Shown here piece by piece: positions 9,741 to 18,900 of a stretch of DNA of 64,000 nt; the stretch's first letter is position 1; the number at the start of each line of letters is the position of its first letter. Position numbers and translations under genes: made by a program. The notes beneath the pieces are model-generated. The model was not told where the DNA came from, did not search any database, and saw only the letters and a list, made by a program, of their open reading frames with translations. The DNA comes from Muscardinus avellanarius (Eukaryota > Chordata > Mammalia > Rodentia > Gliridae): positions 19,889,599 through 19,953,598 of the forward strand of contig OY726571.1 of the NCBI GenBank assembly GCA_963383645.1. The letters are read 5' to 3'.

Positions 9741-11479
9741 TATAAACAGTTTAATAACTGGTATGACTGCAAAATTAATAGCTTATTGATAAACTACTAC
9801 TTTTCTGTATCTGAAAGGTGAGAACTATAGAAAGGTGAATGAACCATAAGATTTTTCTCATAAATATCTTGCCAATTATGACTTGAAAAATCAAACTGTT
9901 AGCAACCAGGTAATTATTCCCTGAACCAATCTTCTTATTAAACTGAACAAGAGGAGATAAGTTTATTTCTAGTCCAACTCAACATACTGAAGTCATACAT
10001 AAACTTATTTCAATGCCAGTTATGGGAAGGAAGAATAGAAAGGTTTTCTTCCTCCTCCAAAATATTTTACTAATGTGTGAAACATACTCCAGTAGACTTT
10101 TTCCTGAGGCACCCATAACAAATGGAATCTATTATAGCATATTGTTGGTTTTCCATTTTATTTTCTAGGAAATATGACCACGTTTTGGCCAAGGGGGTTG
10201 TTGTTAGAGTTGTGTCATTATTTTTATGGAGATTGTGAGTCTCAACATTTATATTGAAAGGGGGGCTCTTCCCTCTCCAGTGTCTGTAAAATGTTATCAT
10301 TTCCATGGGGGTAAATCAGTATTGCTTCACACTGGGTAAAGAAGTTTTGTTGATAGATATCTGAAGCTCTTTTGAACTCAAACCATTTGAGTGGTAGGTT
10401 TTTATTTTTATGATCTGTATGTTTTATGATCTTTTGTTTCAGTTTTAGAAGTTATTGGTAAAGAAAGATATTTAATGTAGAACTGATGTTTTTTAAACTC
10501 GTGTGCCTCTATGGCTAAAATTAGTTTGAAAATAACTTACCCTTCAAATAAATTCATATATATTAACCATTTATTTGAAACAAGCATGTAACATGATTTG
10601 GGCAGTGAACTGAAGTAAGTTCTAGCAAACAGAGACAAACAGTTACGGGTGTCCTGCTATGTTGGAGCCCCAAGATCACCTTCTAATTTGCTAGGATTCA
10701 TGGGACTTAGAAAAGTTACTAGACTGAATGTTTATGGCTTTGTAAAAAGAAAAAGATATATTAAAATCAGCAAGGGAAAAGTCCCACTGGGTGAAGTCTA
10801 AAAGGACCAGGCACAAGATTTCAGGTGTCCCCTCTCAAGGGGGTCTTAAGAGGTGGACTGAATCCTCCGGGCTATAGTGAGTGACAATCTATGTGAAATG
10901 TTGCCAACCAGAGAGGCTCATGTGAAATCTGGTTCTTAGACTTTTTACTGAAAGTCTGCTTTAATCTGCTGAGCCTATGCAAGTGACTCAGACTTCATGC
11001 TCTCTCTTTCCTTATCAAATATTATGTATCCATATGTCATAATGTTGGAATGAATAAAAATGATTTGCTTAGACTTTTGGGAGGAATTTGCAGATGAGAT
11101 TAGAAATTAAATTGAAGATTAGAGTTTTGGGGGGAATTTGCAGGATTTCAGGCAATTCAGGACTGCTCAGTTGACTCTTTATTGCTGCTCATTCTGAGAT
11201 TATTTTGTTCTCTCTTTTTTGAGGAATCATAGTCCATTCTAATCATGGCCCAATTGCTGTGGCCATTAATTTATAAAGAAATTATATGTATTTGCTCATT
11301 TCCTTTCCTTACAGCTTACTTTAAGAGTTCTTCAAGTCACAGAGAGAGGAAATCTCTTACACCTTTCACTTATTATCTTTTAAATTAAAAGAAAATAAAA
11401 GAAAATAAAAGATTAAAAACTTCTGAATAGACATCCGGAGCTAAGGCAAGGAGATAGGTACATTAAAACCAAGTTGAAA
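9741..11479. other. Unique-looking DNA without a recognised feature
   Basis: No recognised exon or repeat. A short imperfect duplication of 'TTTTGGGGGGAATTTGCAG'-like sequence occurs near 11074 and 11125, and AAAATAAAAG is repeated near 11390-11410. Confidence 0.4.
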
Positions 11480-11569
11480 CCAGGCATGATGGTGCATATC
11501 TGTAATCCCAGTACTTGTGAGGCCAGTAACTTGGTGAGGTTCCCTACAACTTAATCACACCGTGTTTCA
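11480..11569 (+). repeat. SINE, left half (split by the ERV)
   Basis: 'CCAGGCATGATGGTGCATATC' and 'TGTAATCCCAGTACTTG' are the start of a B1-ID SINE with an internal deletion. It breaks exactly at the 6-bp ERV target site GTTTCA and continues at 14016. The ERV is therefore the younger insertion. Confidence 0.88.
11564..11569. repeat. ERV target-site duplication, left copy
   Basis: GTTTCA directly precedes the 5' LTR and is repeated at 14010-14015 directly after the 3' LTR. Six base pairs is the usual length for betaretrovirus-like (class II) integrations. Confidence 0.92.
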
Positions 11570-11875
11570 TGTGGTGAGCCGCCATTGAAAGATGGCGCCG
11601 GCTTCCTGCCTCTGAGCTTGATTAGGCACATGGCTGTGCAGGAAGCAACTCCATATTTGGAGGCTAGGGTTGCGTAACACATGACGTGGTGGTGACCTGA
11701 CGAGCGTGAGCCAGTGAGTGAGTGAGATGTGGCAAGAAGTGATTGGGAGAGTTAATGTTTATAATGCCCTGCGCGAGGCAGATCTTCGCCATTCCGTTAT
11801 TACGAGTATCCTGAATAAACGGCTTGCAAGAAGAGCTTCGTGTCGTGTCTTAATCGCTGGTCGAGGGACGCGACA
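11570..11875 (+). repeat. ERV 5' LTR
   Basis: 306 bp, starting TGTGGTGAGCC and ending CACGCGACA-like (GGGACGCGACA). It has TATAA at about 11760-11764 and AATAAA at 11814-11819, a plausible Pol II promoter and polyadenylation signal. Being short, it has a compact U3. It retains many CpGs, consistent with recent insertion. Confidence 0.94.
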
Positions 11876-12032
11876 ACTGGTGGCCTGTACGGGGAAAAAA
11901 CAGCTCCCGTGCGTGAAGCTCAGAACTTGCTGTCGTCAGGGAAGGTGCACCGGTAAGTCCCCTGGTAAGTTGGGGGGTCCGCGAAAAATGCGGGTAACCG
12001 CTCTCACCTGTGGATAAGGGGAGAGCAAATCC
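11876..12032 (+). promoter_or_regulatory. ERV primer-binding region and leader start, with two GTAAGT donors
   Basis: The primer-binding site should begin at TGG just after the LTR; here it reads 'TGGTGGCCTGTACGGGGA' at 11878-11895. I cannot match it confidently to one tRNA 3' end. Two consensus splice donors, GGTAAGT, lie 12 bp apart at 11953 and 11965. A donor before gag is what a retrovirus uses to make spliced env mRNA. Confidence 0.55.
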
Positions 12033-12271
12033 AGTAGAGCTGCGATCAAAGCAGACGGGAAAGTGACAGTAGAGCTGCGATCAAAGTAGACGGGAAAGTG
12101 ACAGTAGAGCTGCGATCAAAGCAGACGGGAAAGTGACAGTAGAGCTGCGATCAAAGCAGACGCGGGAAAGTGGAAGTAGAGCCGCGGTCAAGCAGACGCG
12201 GGAAAGTGAAAGTGGAGTTGCGGTTAAAGCAGACGCGGGAACGCGAAGGTAAAGCCGCGATCAAGGCAGAC
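12033..12271 (+). repeat. Seven tandem 35-37 bp units in the ERV leader
   Basis: Units based on 'AGTAGAGCTGCGATCAAAGC' plus 'AGACGGGAAAGTGAC' start at about 12033, 12068, 12103, 12138, 12175, 12211 and 12248. The first four have a 35-bp period and are nearly identical. The last three are longer (36-37 bp, with CGCGGG) and more diverged. They sit between the primer-binding region and gag, where retroviruses carry packaging and dimerisation signals. Each unit contains a CGATCAAAG-type core. Function is unknown. Confidence 0.93.
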
Positions 12272-12305
12272 CATTTTTGAATTTCATTTTGAGCTTAGTT
12301 TTGGG

Positions 12306-12689
12306 ATGGGGGCTTCGCAGTCTCATCCAATTTTTTTGGCTCTCCAGGAGCTACTTTATTCTAGAAGTTTAGAATTTAGAGAGTCTACTTTAGAGAAATT
12401 TTTAAATGATTGTGACAGAGCTGCTCCATGGTTTGCTGTCTCAGGTAACCTGACAGTTCCTAGTTGGGAAAAGCTTGGTCGAGATCTTGAATATGCCAAG
12501 CAACAGGGAAGCCTTAATCCCTGTGTTCTACCTATTTGGAAATTGGTCAGAGGTTGTTTAGAAGATCAAAAATATCACGATGCTATTAAGGAAGGGCAAA
12601 CCGCCCTTGAATTACTCAAAGAACAGAAATCTGAGGAATCTCGGTTCAGATGGAATGGAGATGGGGAATTCTATCGGCATTTCTGGTAA
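12306..12689 (+). pseudogene. ERV gag remnant: matrix domain only
   Basis: A 127-codon open frame begins MGASQSH; Met-Gly at the start is the usual N-myristoylation context of a Gag matrix protein. Residues 1 to about 100 are an alpha-helical domain of the type seen in betaretrovirus matrix. The frame stops shortly after the point where the rest of gag has been deleted. No capsid (major homology region) and no zinc-knuckle nucleocapsid follow. The start at 12306 is the first ATG after the leader repeats, in a GGGATGG context. The product, if made, would be a free truncated matrix. No catalytic function is expected. Confidence 0.85.
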
Positions 12690-12800
12690 GAAAATTAATC
12701 TACCTTACCTCCCGTTAGAGCTTTTCCTTTTGTAATAGTTTGTGCTGGAATAATAGAAGTTTTTCTCATGCTATGATTGCTTGAATTCCTCGCTGGGTTC
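12690..12800 (+). other. ERV gag-env deletion junction
   Basis: The gag frame ends at 12689. From about 12719 the frame shared with the transmembrane region reads as surface-subunit-like sequence with an in-frame TGA at 12782-12784. The deletion that removed the rest of gag, pro-pol and most of env therefore closes within about 12640-12720. 'GGGTTCCAG' at 12795-12803 could act as a splice acceptor, but this is weak. Confidence 0.6.
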
Positions 12801-13522
12801 CAGTCCCAGTGGATGCTCCCAATTCCATGGTTTTATTTAGGTCTAAACGAGATTTTGGCATCACAGCTGCCATTGTAGCCGCGGTTGCTGCCGCTGCTGC
12901 TGCGGGCACTGCAGCTGCAATTGCCTTAACTCAGACAGTACAGACAGCGGAGACTTTAATTAATATGTCCTCCACTGTGGCACAGACCTTAGATACTCAA
13001 ACAACGCTGAATAGTCAACTTAAAGGCGGCCTTATGGTAGTCAATCAGCGCACTGATTTAGTACAAGAACAAATTGAGGTATTATGGCAGCTTGCTCAGC
13101 TTGGATGTGAATGGAGATATCCTGGTCTCTGTGTTACCAGCGTTCAATATGAAAACTTTACAAAAGCCGCTAACCTATCTCGGTAGTTGTCAATTTATCT
13201 TTTAGGCAACTGGACGGGAGAATTTGAAACCCAACTAGAGAGATTACGCACTGCCGTGGTCACCGTCAACTCGACTCGTGTGGACATCAGTTTGGCTGAA
13301 GGACTGTCATCTTGGATAACTCGTGCCATGAATCATCTAAAGGAATGGGCTGGATTGGGGGCCTTGATGGGATTATTGGTTGTGGCTGTGTTGTTTTGTG
13401 TCTGGTGCATTGCTCGTCTTCGCCAAAGTTTTGATCATAATACAGCCATGTTTATACAGGCCTGTGTGGCTATCGAGGCGGGACAATCACCCCAAGCCTG
13501 GCTCGTGGCAGCTAAGGCATAG
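12719..13522 (+). pseudogene. ERV env remnant: end of surface subunit and transmembrane subunit, broken
   Basis: One frame carries, in order: a few surface-subunit codons with a TGA (12782); a furin-type site RSKR; an Ala-rich fusion-peptide-like stretch (about 12860-12930); a heptad-rich helix; a CX6C loop; N-glycosylation sequons NFT, NLS, NWT and NST; a hydrophobic membrane anchor near GLLVVAVLF; and a cytoplasmic tail of about 50 residues ending at 13522. A TAG at 13184-13186 interrupts the ectodomain between NLS and NWT, so the subunit is split into 125- and 111-codon open pieces. The second begins only by internal initiation. With no surface subunit and two in-frame stops, it cannot be a working envelope protein. 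The C-x6-C form without an adjacent third Cys fits betaretrovirus-like rather than gammaretrovirus-like envelopes. Confidence 0.85.
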
Positions 13523-13685
13523 TGGCTCAGGTTGCAAGGCAAAGCACTGCAGCTGAGGGCACAAGTTTGGTCCTCAGGAAGAGTACGCTTGACTGCACAC
13601 GGGTTAGGCACCCAAGTACCCGTCCCTAGAAAAAGGTGCCAGTGATTAATAGGGGTCAAACCTCTGCTCTTACCTGTTGCCTATA

Positions 13686-13703
13686 AAAACAAAAAGGGGG
13701 AAT
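13686..13703 (+). promoter_or_regulatory. ERV polypurine tract
   Basis: 'AAAACAAAAAGGGGGAAT' lies immediately before the 3' LTR. A G-ended purine run at this place is the plus-strand primer site of retroviruses, and it indicates the element was once replicated by reverse transcription. Confidence 0.85.
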
Positions 13704-14009
13704 TGTGGTGAGCCGCCATTGAAAGATGGCGCCGGCTTCCTGCCTCTGAGCTTGATTAGGCACATGGCTGTGCAGGAAGCAACTCCATATTTGGAGGCTA
13801 GGGTTGCGTAACACATGACGTGGTGGTGACCTGACGAGCGTGAGCCAGTGAGTGAGTGAGATGTGGCAAGAAGTGATTGGGAGAGTTAATGTTTATAATG
13901 CCCTGCGCGAGGCAGATCTTCGCCATTCCGTTATTACGAGTATCCTGAATAAACGGCTTGCAAGAAGAGCTTCGTGTCGTGTCTTAATCGCTGGTCGAGG
14001 GACACGACA
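13704..14009 (+). repeat. ERV 3' LTR
   Basis: 306 bp, collinear with the 5' LTR without gaps. The only difference seen by eye is A at 14004 in place of G at 11870, a CpG-type transition. It has AATAAA at the equivalent position and ends GGGACACGACA, directly followed by GTTTCA. Confidence 0.94.
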
Positions 14010-14093
14010 GTTTCAAAATAAATAATAAAAAGGACTAGAACATAGCTCAGAGGTAGAACAACCCTGAGTTCAATCCCCAGTACCACACATAAA
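14010..14093 (+). repeat. Target-site repeat and SINE, right half
   Basis: GTTTCA (14010-14015) is the second copy of the ERV target. 'AAAATAAATAATAAAAAGG', 'ACATAGCTCAGAGGTAGAAC' and 'GAGTTCAATCCCCAGTACC' are the linker and ID-like half of the SINE whose first half ends at 11569. Confidence 0.9.
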
Positions 14094-14886
14094 CAAAAAT
14101 CAGATATAATACACATTTAACATGTATGCTATTTATGTATAAAGAGTAAATAGCTCATTTAAATGACTAAAAACTGCCAGTTTTTCATGAATCAACTAGT
14201 TTTGTAGTTATCTCTTTTGTCTTTATTATATCTATAAACAACTCTAATTCTAGTATCTGAGTTCATTTGCCTCTGATTGTAGATAAGGCAAAATTATTTT
14301 TATATCCATGTTGTCATTACTGAGGTGCCATCCTATTTGGTTGATTTCACTAAGTTCCAGAATCTGAGTAACTCCCAAGTTCTCTGGGAATACTTCCACA
14401 TCCTACCAACCTGTCTTCGTTATCACTTCCCACCGCCTTCAGCCTCCTGGCTGGGGAATGTTGCTCTGATCTTTTGGAGGTAACCAACTTAAAACTAGAT
14501 CTGGCTATTTCTCCACTTCTGTTACTTTGACCCAAACTTGGTCACTAACTTTTTCTTACATTCTTTCAGTGCATCCAAAGACAAGCTACAGCATTTAAGT
14601 AAATTTGACTTGGAGATGACTAAAGAAAATTGCAACTGGAAAACTCTATATATCAAATATGATGGCCATAATGTTCATTAGAACTCCTCCTATGAAAAGT
14701 CCCAGTGTTTTTTTCCTCTGTTGGGATTGTAGATGTGAGATGCTACATCTGGCTTATACATTTGAATAAAATAGGCTAAATGTCTCTATGGCAAAGTTCG
14801 AAATCTTCAGTATAGTTTATGAACCATCCATCAGCAAACCAACCATTTAAAACAATATTTATCATTTATTTATGGGGACTACATTT
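14094..14886. other. Unique-looking DNA without a recognised feature
   Basis: No recognised gene or repeat. Confidence 0.4.
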
Positions 14887-15030
14887 CTCCTCCTTCTCCT
14901 CCTCCTCCTCCTCCTCCTCCTCTTCCTCCTTCTCCTCCTCCTCTTCCTCCTCCTCCTCCTTCTTCTTCTTCATTTCTTCTTCCTCTCCTACTCCTTCTCC
15001 TCCTCCTTCCTCTTCCTCTTCTTCTTTTTT
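14887..15030. repeat. (TCC)n/(TTC)n polypyrimidine microsatellite
   Basis: About 140 bp of interrupted CTC/TCC/TTC units, polypurine on the other strand. It produces overlapping poly-Ser, poly-Leu and poly-Glu/Lys frames that are not genes. Confidence 0.92.
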
Positions 15031-15059
15031 AGATATTTTGGATCATGTCCATTTGAAGC

Positions 15060-15370
15060 TGTAGTCTGTGGATCTCCAGGTATGGTGGCAGAAAGCGGAA
15101 AGAGGAAGAACTTTGCTCTCACATCACAGAGGCCAAAGGCTGGAAGCAGATAGTGAGCAAAACAAGCACGGGGATTCAAATACAAAAGCACAGTCTTTAA
15201 GGCCACACCTTCTCCAGCCACACCTAACCGACTAGGTTACCGCCCAGCAAATCCACCCAAATGTATTTACCCACAGATGAGATTACAACCCTCATAACTT
15301 AATGACATCAACTCTGAACATGAATACATGAGCTCCTCGGGAGACATTCTAACTACAAAAATAACTTCTG
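15060..15370 (-). mobile_element. Candidate MaLR-type LTR, antisense
   Basis: 'AAGGCCACACCTTCTCCAGC', 'GATGAGATTACAACCCTCAT' and a preceding block rich in GGCAGAAAGCGG-like sequence follow the order I expect of an old antisense MaLR LTR. Boundaries are vague; the left side merges with the microsatellite. Confidence 0.35.
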
Positions 15371-16249
15371 ACGGATGTTTTTCAGGGTAATATCTTTCTG
15401 TATGTTACAGCTTAATGAAAAACCTTTAGGTCTTTAAATAATTTCTAAATGTCAGTTTTAATTGATATATTTACTAATCATATGTGACTCATCACTAGTG
15501 GGTTAAGTTCTATCCACAAAGCTCCACTGATTTACTTTATTCATCAAAGCATTAACTAACCTGGCTCTGTGTACAACGCAGTTGCCCAGTACCACAAACG
15601 TCACTGCCACCTACTACTTCCTTATATAATTTTTTAAACCAATTAAAACACATATGTTAGGAATTGTCTCTGGAGATAAAGAAAATGCCTGCTAGTGTGA
15701 AGAACAATTACATTTGTTGCCTCTGGATTTCATTTCCTAGAATCACTGCAATGTGTGTCGTTTTGATCTGCTTCAGTGTCATGCTGTGAATACACTGGTC
15801 AGCTTCCAGCAATATTCAGTGGGATTTAAATTAATAACCCACTGATGAGCTGATATTTAAAAACAGATGGGACTCACATCTAACACAACAGAAAATTCAT
15901 CACCACTAGTAAACAGCAAAGAACATTATATTTTAAACCATCTTAAAAAGCAGCCTGATAACTCACATTTAAAATGACATGAAAAATAATCCTTGACTAT
16001 TAATGAAACTAAGCATCCCATGAAAAAGCACTTCAAAATGCAGGAAAGAAAATTTTTTTGATCTCTCAGATGGTCCTGTTTCCTGCTCAGTCGCTCTGTT
16101 TGTGCCCCTTTCCTTACTGGGACTTAAATTACGGTTAAAAGGATTGATTTGGGCTCAGGAGAAGAACATGAGGACATTCTTCCAGAATGTATTGCAAAAA
16201 GCCATGTTCATTTCCTTATTGGTTAAAGAAATGTATATTAAAATAAGAC
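15371..16249. other. Unique-looking DNA without a recognised feature
   Basis: No recognised gene or repeat. Confidence 0.4.
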
Positions 16250-16420
16250 ACCAAGAGTATGTGGAAGACTGAGACAGGGGGATTACAGGATTGAGGGTGG
16301 TTTCAGCAATGTCATGCAACATAGCAAAACCTATGTCAAAACAAAATATTTTTTAAAGGGGATAGGGCTTGTATCTTAGAGGAAGAGTGCCCCTGGGTTC
16401 ATCCTCACTACCACACATAC
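16250..16420 (+). repeat. Degraded B1-ID SINE
   Basis: 'GACTGAGACAGGGGGATTACAGG', 'TGTCAAAACAAAATA', 'GGGGATAGGGCTTGTATC' and 'GTGCCCCTGGGTTCATCCTC' survive in SINE order. The 5' end is missing or unrecognisable. Confidence 0.7.
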
Positions 16421-17746
16421 ACACACAAAGGAAAGATGCTGCCATTGTTTGTATTTGGATAGTAGATCTGGCTTTTGAAGAGCAATATGCTTGCTTCCAA
16501 CATGTTCTTTTGCATTTCATTCCAAATGCATTTTCTTTTACGCCTATAATCATAGGCATAAAACATCATTCAAAAGAAAAGAGAAAGGAGAACAGAGTTC
16601 TGCCTTTTATCCCCAAGTCTAACAATAGAAACTTCTGTGATCTTGCAAGTCATTTGTATTTCCATACCCTCAGTTCTCCGTTTGTAATTTGAAGTCTTTG
16701 AAACTTAAGGGACTCTTGAGGTACTAATATTTGTGACCTATGATATGCAATTTCCATAGGGATGGAAGATAAAGAGGCAACAGCCTGGAAGAGCCGACTC
16801 AATTCCCCAATCCAATAAATCTGAGTAAAATCTATTGTGAATAACGAGTGGGTAAACATGAAATTAATTTTAAAAAAGCAATATTTTGAGAGAAAAATAA
16901 AGGGCTAAGAGAAAATACATTTTGAAATATTTAAATTGATCACATATTATTGTTGGACTCATAAAATTATAACATGTAAAATTGATAAAAGCACAGTAGG
17001 GTAACTGTAGTTTACAACAATTTATTATATATTTTATTAGAACTTGAAAATAGGAATTCAAAACAGATATTTGGCACACTGTGTGATTTATTAACTGAAA
17101 GTTCCTGAGTACATTTTAGCAAACAAGTTTGACTTTACTTCTAGCCAACTTGTATGGATTTAAGCTAGTTTATTTAATTTTGAAGAAGTACATTGGGTTA
17201 GAAATGCTACTTTTATATTTTTTCTCTTATTTGCTAGCACATAGATAAAGTTTTTTTCCTTTTTCTCAAAATCTTTTCCCTAATGATTGTAACTGGTATC
17301 AGGAACAAGAATTAAGCTTTCGGTATCGAAAGCCACCTTTATTATTGAAGGCTATTTAATGATAGGAGACTCTGGGAGAGTATTGAGTACAGAGAGGTAG
17401 AAGAAATAACAAAGTTAGAAAAGTACACATGATACAGATTATGAAAAGGTTTTTAATCGATATAAGAAATTATTTTTATAATAATAGAAAAAATGTGAAT
17501 TGATTTTAAATAGGGGAGTAAAATAATTAGGTTTGTGTTTTAGAAACACACACATCAAGAAAATGGAGGCGGAATTTTGTAGGTTACTTACTTCTCAAAA
17601 TATTTGTTGGCCCTGGTAAAGGCTTAGACCTCATGAACGATGACATCAAACTCAGCCACTTCACTTAGGAAGGCTAATGAAAGTGTTACTTTCCAGCAGA
17701 GGGCATAGCAGCCACCGTGTAGTTCTACCATCCTTCTTTTTATTTA
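16421..17746. other. AT-rich DNA without a recognised feature
   Basis: Several 60-107 codon frames occur on both strands (for example 16369-16692) but show no motif, no codon-use signal I can judge, and no known relative. Confidence 0.4.
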
Positions 17747-18315
17747 AATTTTTTATTGGTGCATTGTAGTCATACATCTTAATGGAGTACAAAATGGTGA
17801 AGGCACACATGCACACATCACCCAGTTAGCCTTTCCCCAATTCCTGCCCCATCCCCTCTTCCTCCCTTCTTCTCATGTTTGGCTTAGTGATTGACATTAA
17901 TGTTTCTTAATGTACATCATGTGCATTAGAGAATTTCCCTCTTCCCCTCTTCCATCCCCTGTTAGGTTGCCTTATTTGTTCATCAATAGTATCTCCTTCT
18001 CCATCTAGAGTTCATTCTATGACCCATTTTCTCCCTAGATCCACATATTGGGGAGAGCATACAGTTTCTTATTTTTTTGTGACTGACTAATCTCACTTAG
18101 CATAATGTTATCCAGTTCCATCCATTTCCCTGTAAATGATGTAATTGTATTTTCTTTATGGCTGAGTAAAATTCCATTGTGTACATATCCCATCGTTTTG
18201 TAATCCATTCATTTGCTGATGGACATCTTGACTGGTTCCATAGTTTGGCTATGGTGAATTGTGAAGCTATGAACATAGATACACATGTATTAGTTTGGTA
18301 GTTTGGTTTCCATTG
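17747..18315 (-). mobile_element. L1 3' end, minus orientation (part of a twin-primed insertion)
   Basis: Reading left to right: 'TTTTTTATTGGTGCATTGTAG' (complement of the L1 3' end), a C/T-rich 3' UTR, then the ORF2 terminal region in antisense ('CTGAGTAAAATTCCATTGTG', 'GGTTCCATAGTTTGGCTATG'). It stops abruptly at about 18315, where L1 sequence resumes on the opposite strand. Confidence 0.85.
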
Positions 18316-18675
18316 GTACTGGCACAAAAACAGATACCATAGACAAATGGGACAGAATAGAAGACTCAGAAACAAATCTGCACACTTACAGCCAATTGAT
18401 TGTTGACAAAGGGTCCAAAAACATACACCGGAAAAAAGCTAGCATCTTTAATAAATGATGTTGGCAAAACTGGCTAATGATATGCGGAAAAATAAAAATA
18501 AATCCCACTCTCTCACCCTGCACAAGAGCCAATTGATCAAAGATTTGTAAATCAGGTGAGACATCTTAGGGCTCCTTGAAGAAGCATAGGTCCAGCACTG
18601 CCACACATAGGCACAGGTATAAACTTTCTCAGCAATACCCCAATGGTACAAAAAATAAAAGGTGAATCAATACGT
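18316..18675 (+). mobile_element. Inverted upstream L1 ORF2 segment
   Basis: 'GGTACTGGCACAAAAACAG' continues into 'GACAAATGGGACAGAATAGAAG', 'CAATTGATTGTTGACAAAGG' and 'GCACAAGAGCCAATTGATC', which are L1 ORF2 sequence in plus orientation. They come from upstream of the 3' part found inverted at 17747-18315. This head-to-head arrangement is the classic product of twin priming during L1 insertion. Confidence 0.82.
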
Positions 18676-18689
18676 GGGATTGCCTTCTT

Positions 18690-18900
18690 TTTTTTTTTTT
18701 TTCGGGTTTGGGGATGGAACTAGGGGCATTTGACCTCCAAGCTACACCCCTAGCCCTATTTTTTATTCTTTATTTTAAAACCAGGTCTCACTGAGTTGCA
18801 AAGGGCCTCACTAAATAGCTGAGGCTGTCTGCGAACCACGATCCTCTGGTCTCAGCCTCCCGAATGCTGAGATTACAAGCGTGCGCCACCACGCCCAGCT
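18690..18900 (-). repeat. Sciurid B1-ID SINE
   Basis: A T-run (tail), 'GGATGGAACTAGGGGC', 'GCTACACCCCTAGCCC', 'GGTCTCACTGAGTTGC', 'GCGTGCGCCACCACGCCCAG'. 'CCTTCTTTTTTT' beside the tail and at 18901-18912 is the likely target duplication. It inserted at the edge of the L1 segment. Confidence 0.92.

Larger units (their letters stand above)
11570..14009 (+). mobile_element. Recent, internally deleted class II endogenous retrovirus
   Basis: A 2,440-bp provirus-like element: 306-bp LTR, leader with tandem repeats, gag matrix remnant, env transmembrane remnant, polypurine tract, 306-bp LTR, bounded by GTTTCA. The middle and end of gag, protease, polymerase and most of the surface subunit are missing. 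LTRs beginning TG and ending CA, the 6-bp duplication, the MG-start matrix protein and the CX6C transmembrane subunit all point to the betaretrovirus-like ERV2/ERVK class. The LTRs differ at one position (G at 11870, A at 14004), so the insertion is young on a genomic scale. It cannot make its own enzymes and would have needed a related helper provirus. Whether this is one of many identical deletion copies cannot be told from one window. Confidence 0.93.

Noticed and set aside
11718..12017. 99-codon frame running from the ERV LTR into the leader
   Set aside because: It crosses the LTR boundary, primer-binding site and splice donors, and resembles no retroviral protein.
12033..12271. Tandem repeats as a CRISPR array
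   Set aside because: Units are contiguous with no unique spacers, lie in a retroviral leader, and the genome is mammalian.
12809..13522. Domesticated (syncytin-like) envelope gene
   Set aside because: The surface subunit is absent, two in-frame stops are present, and nothing suggests selection on the frame.
14819..15221. Poly-Ser, poly-Leu and Lys/Glu-rich frames
   Set aside because: They are translations of the polypyrimidine microsatellite.
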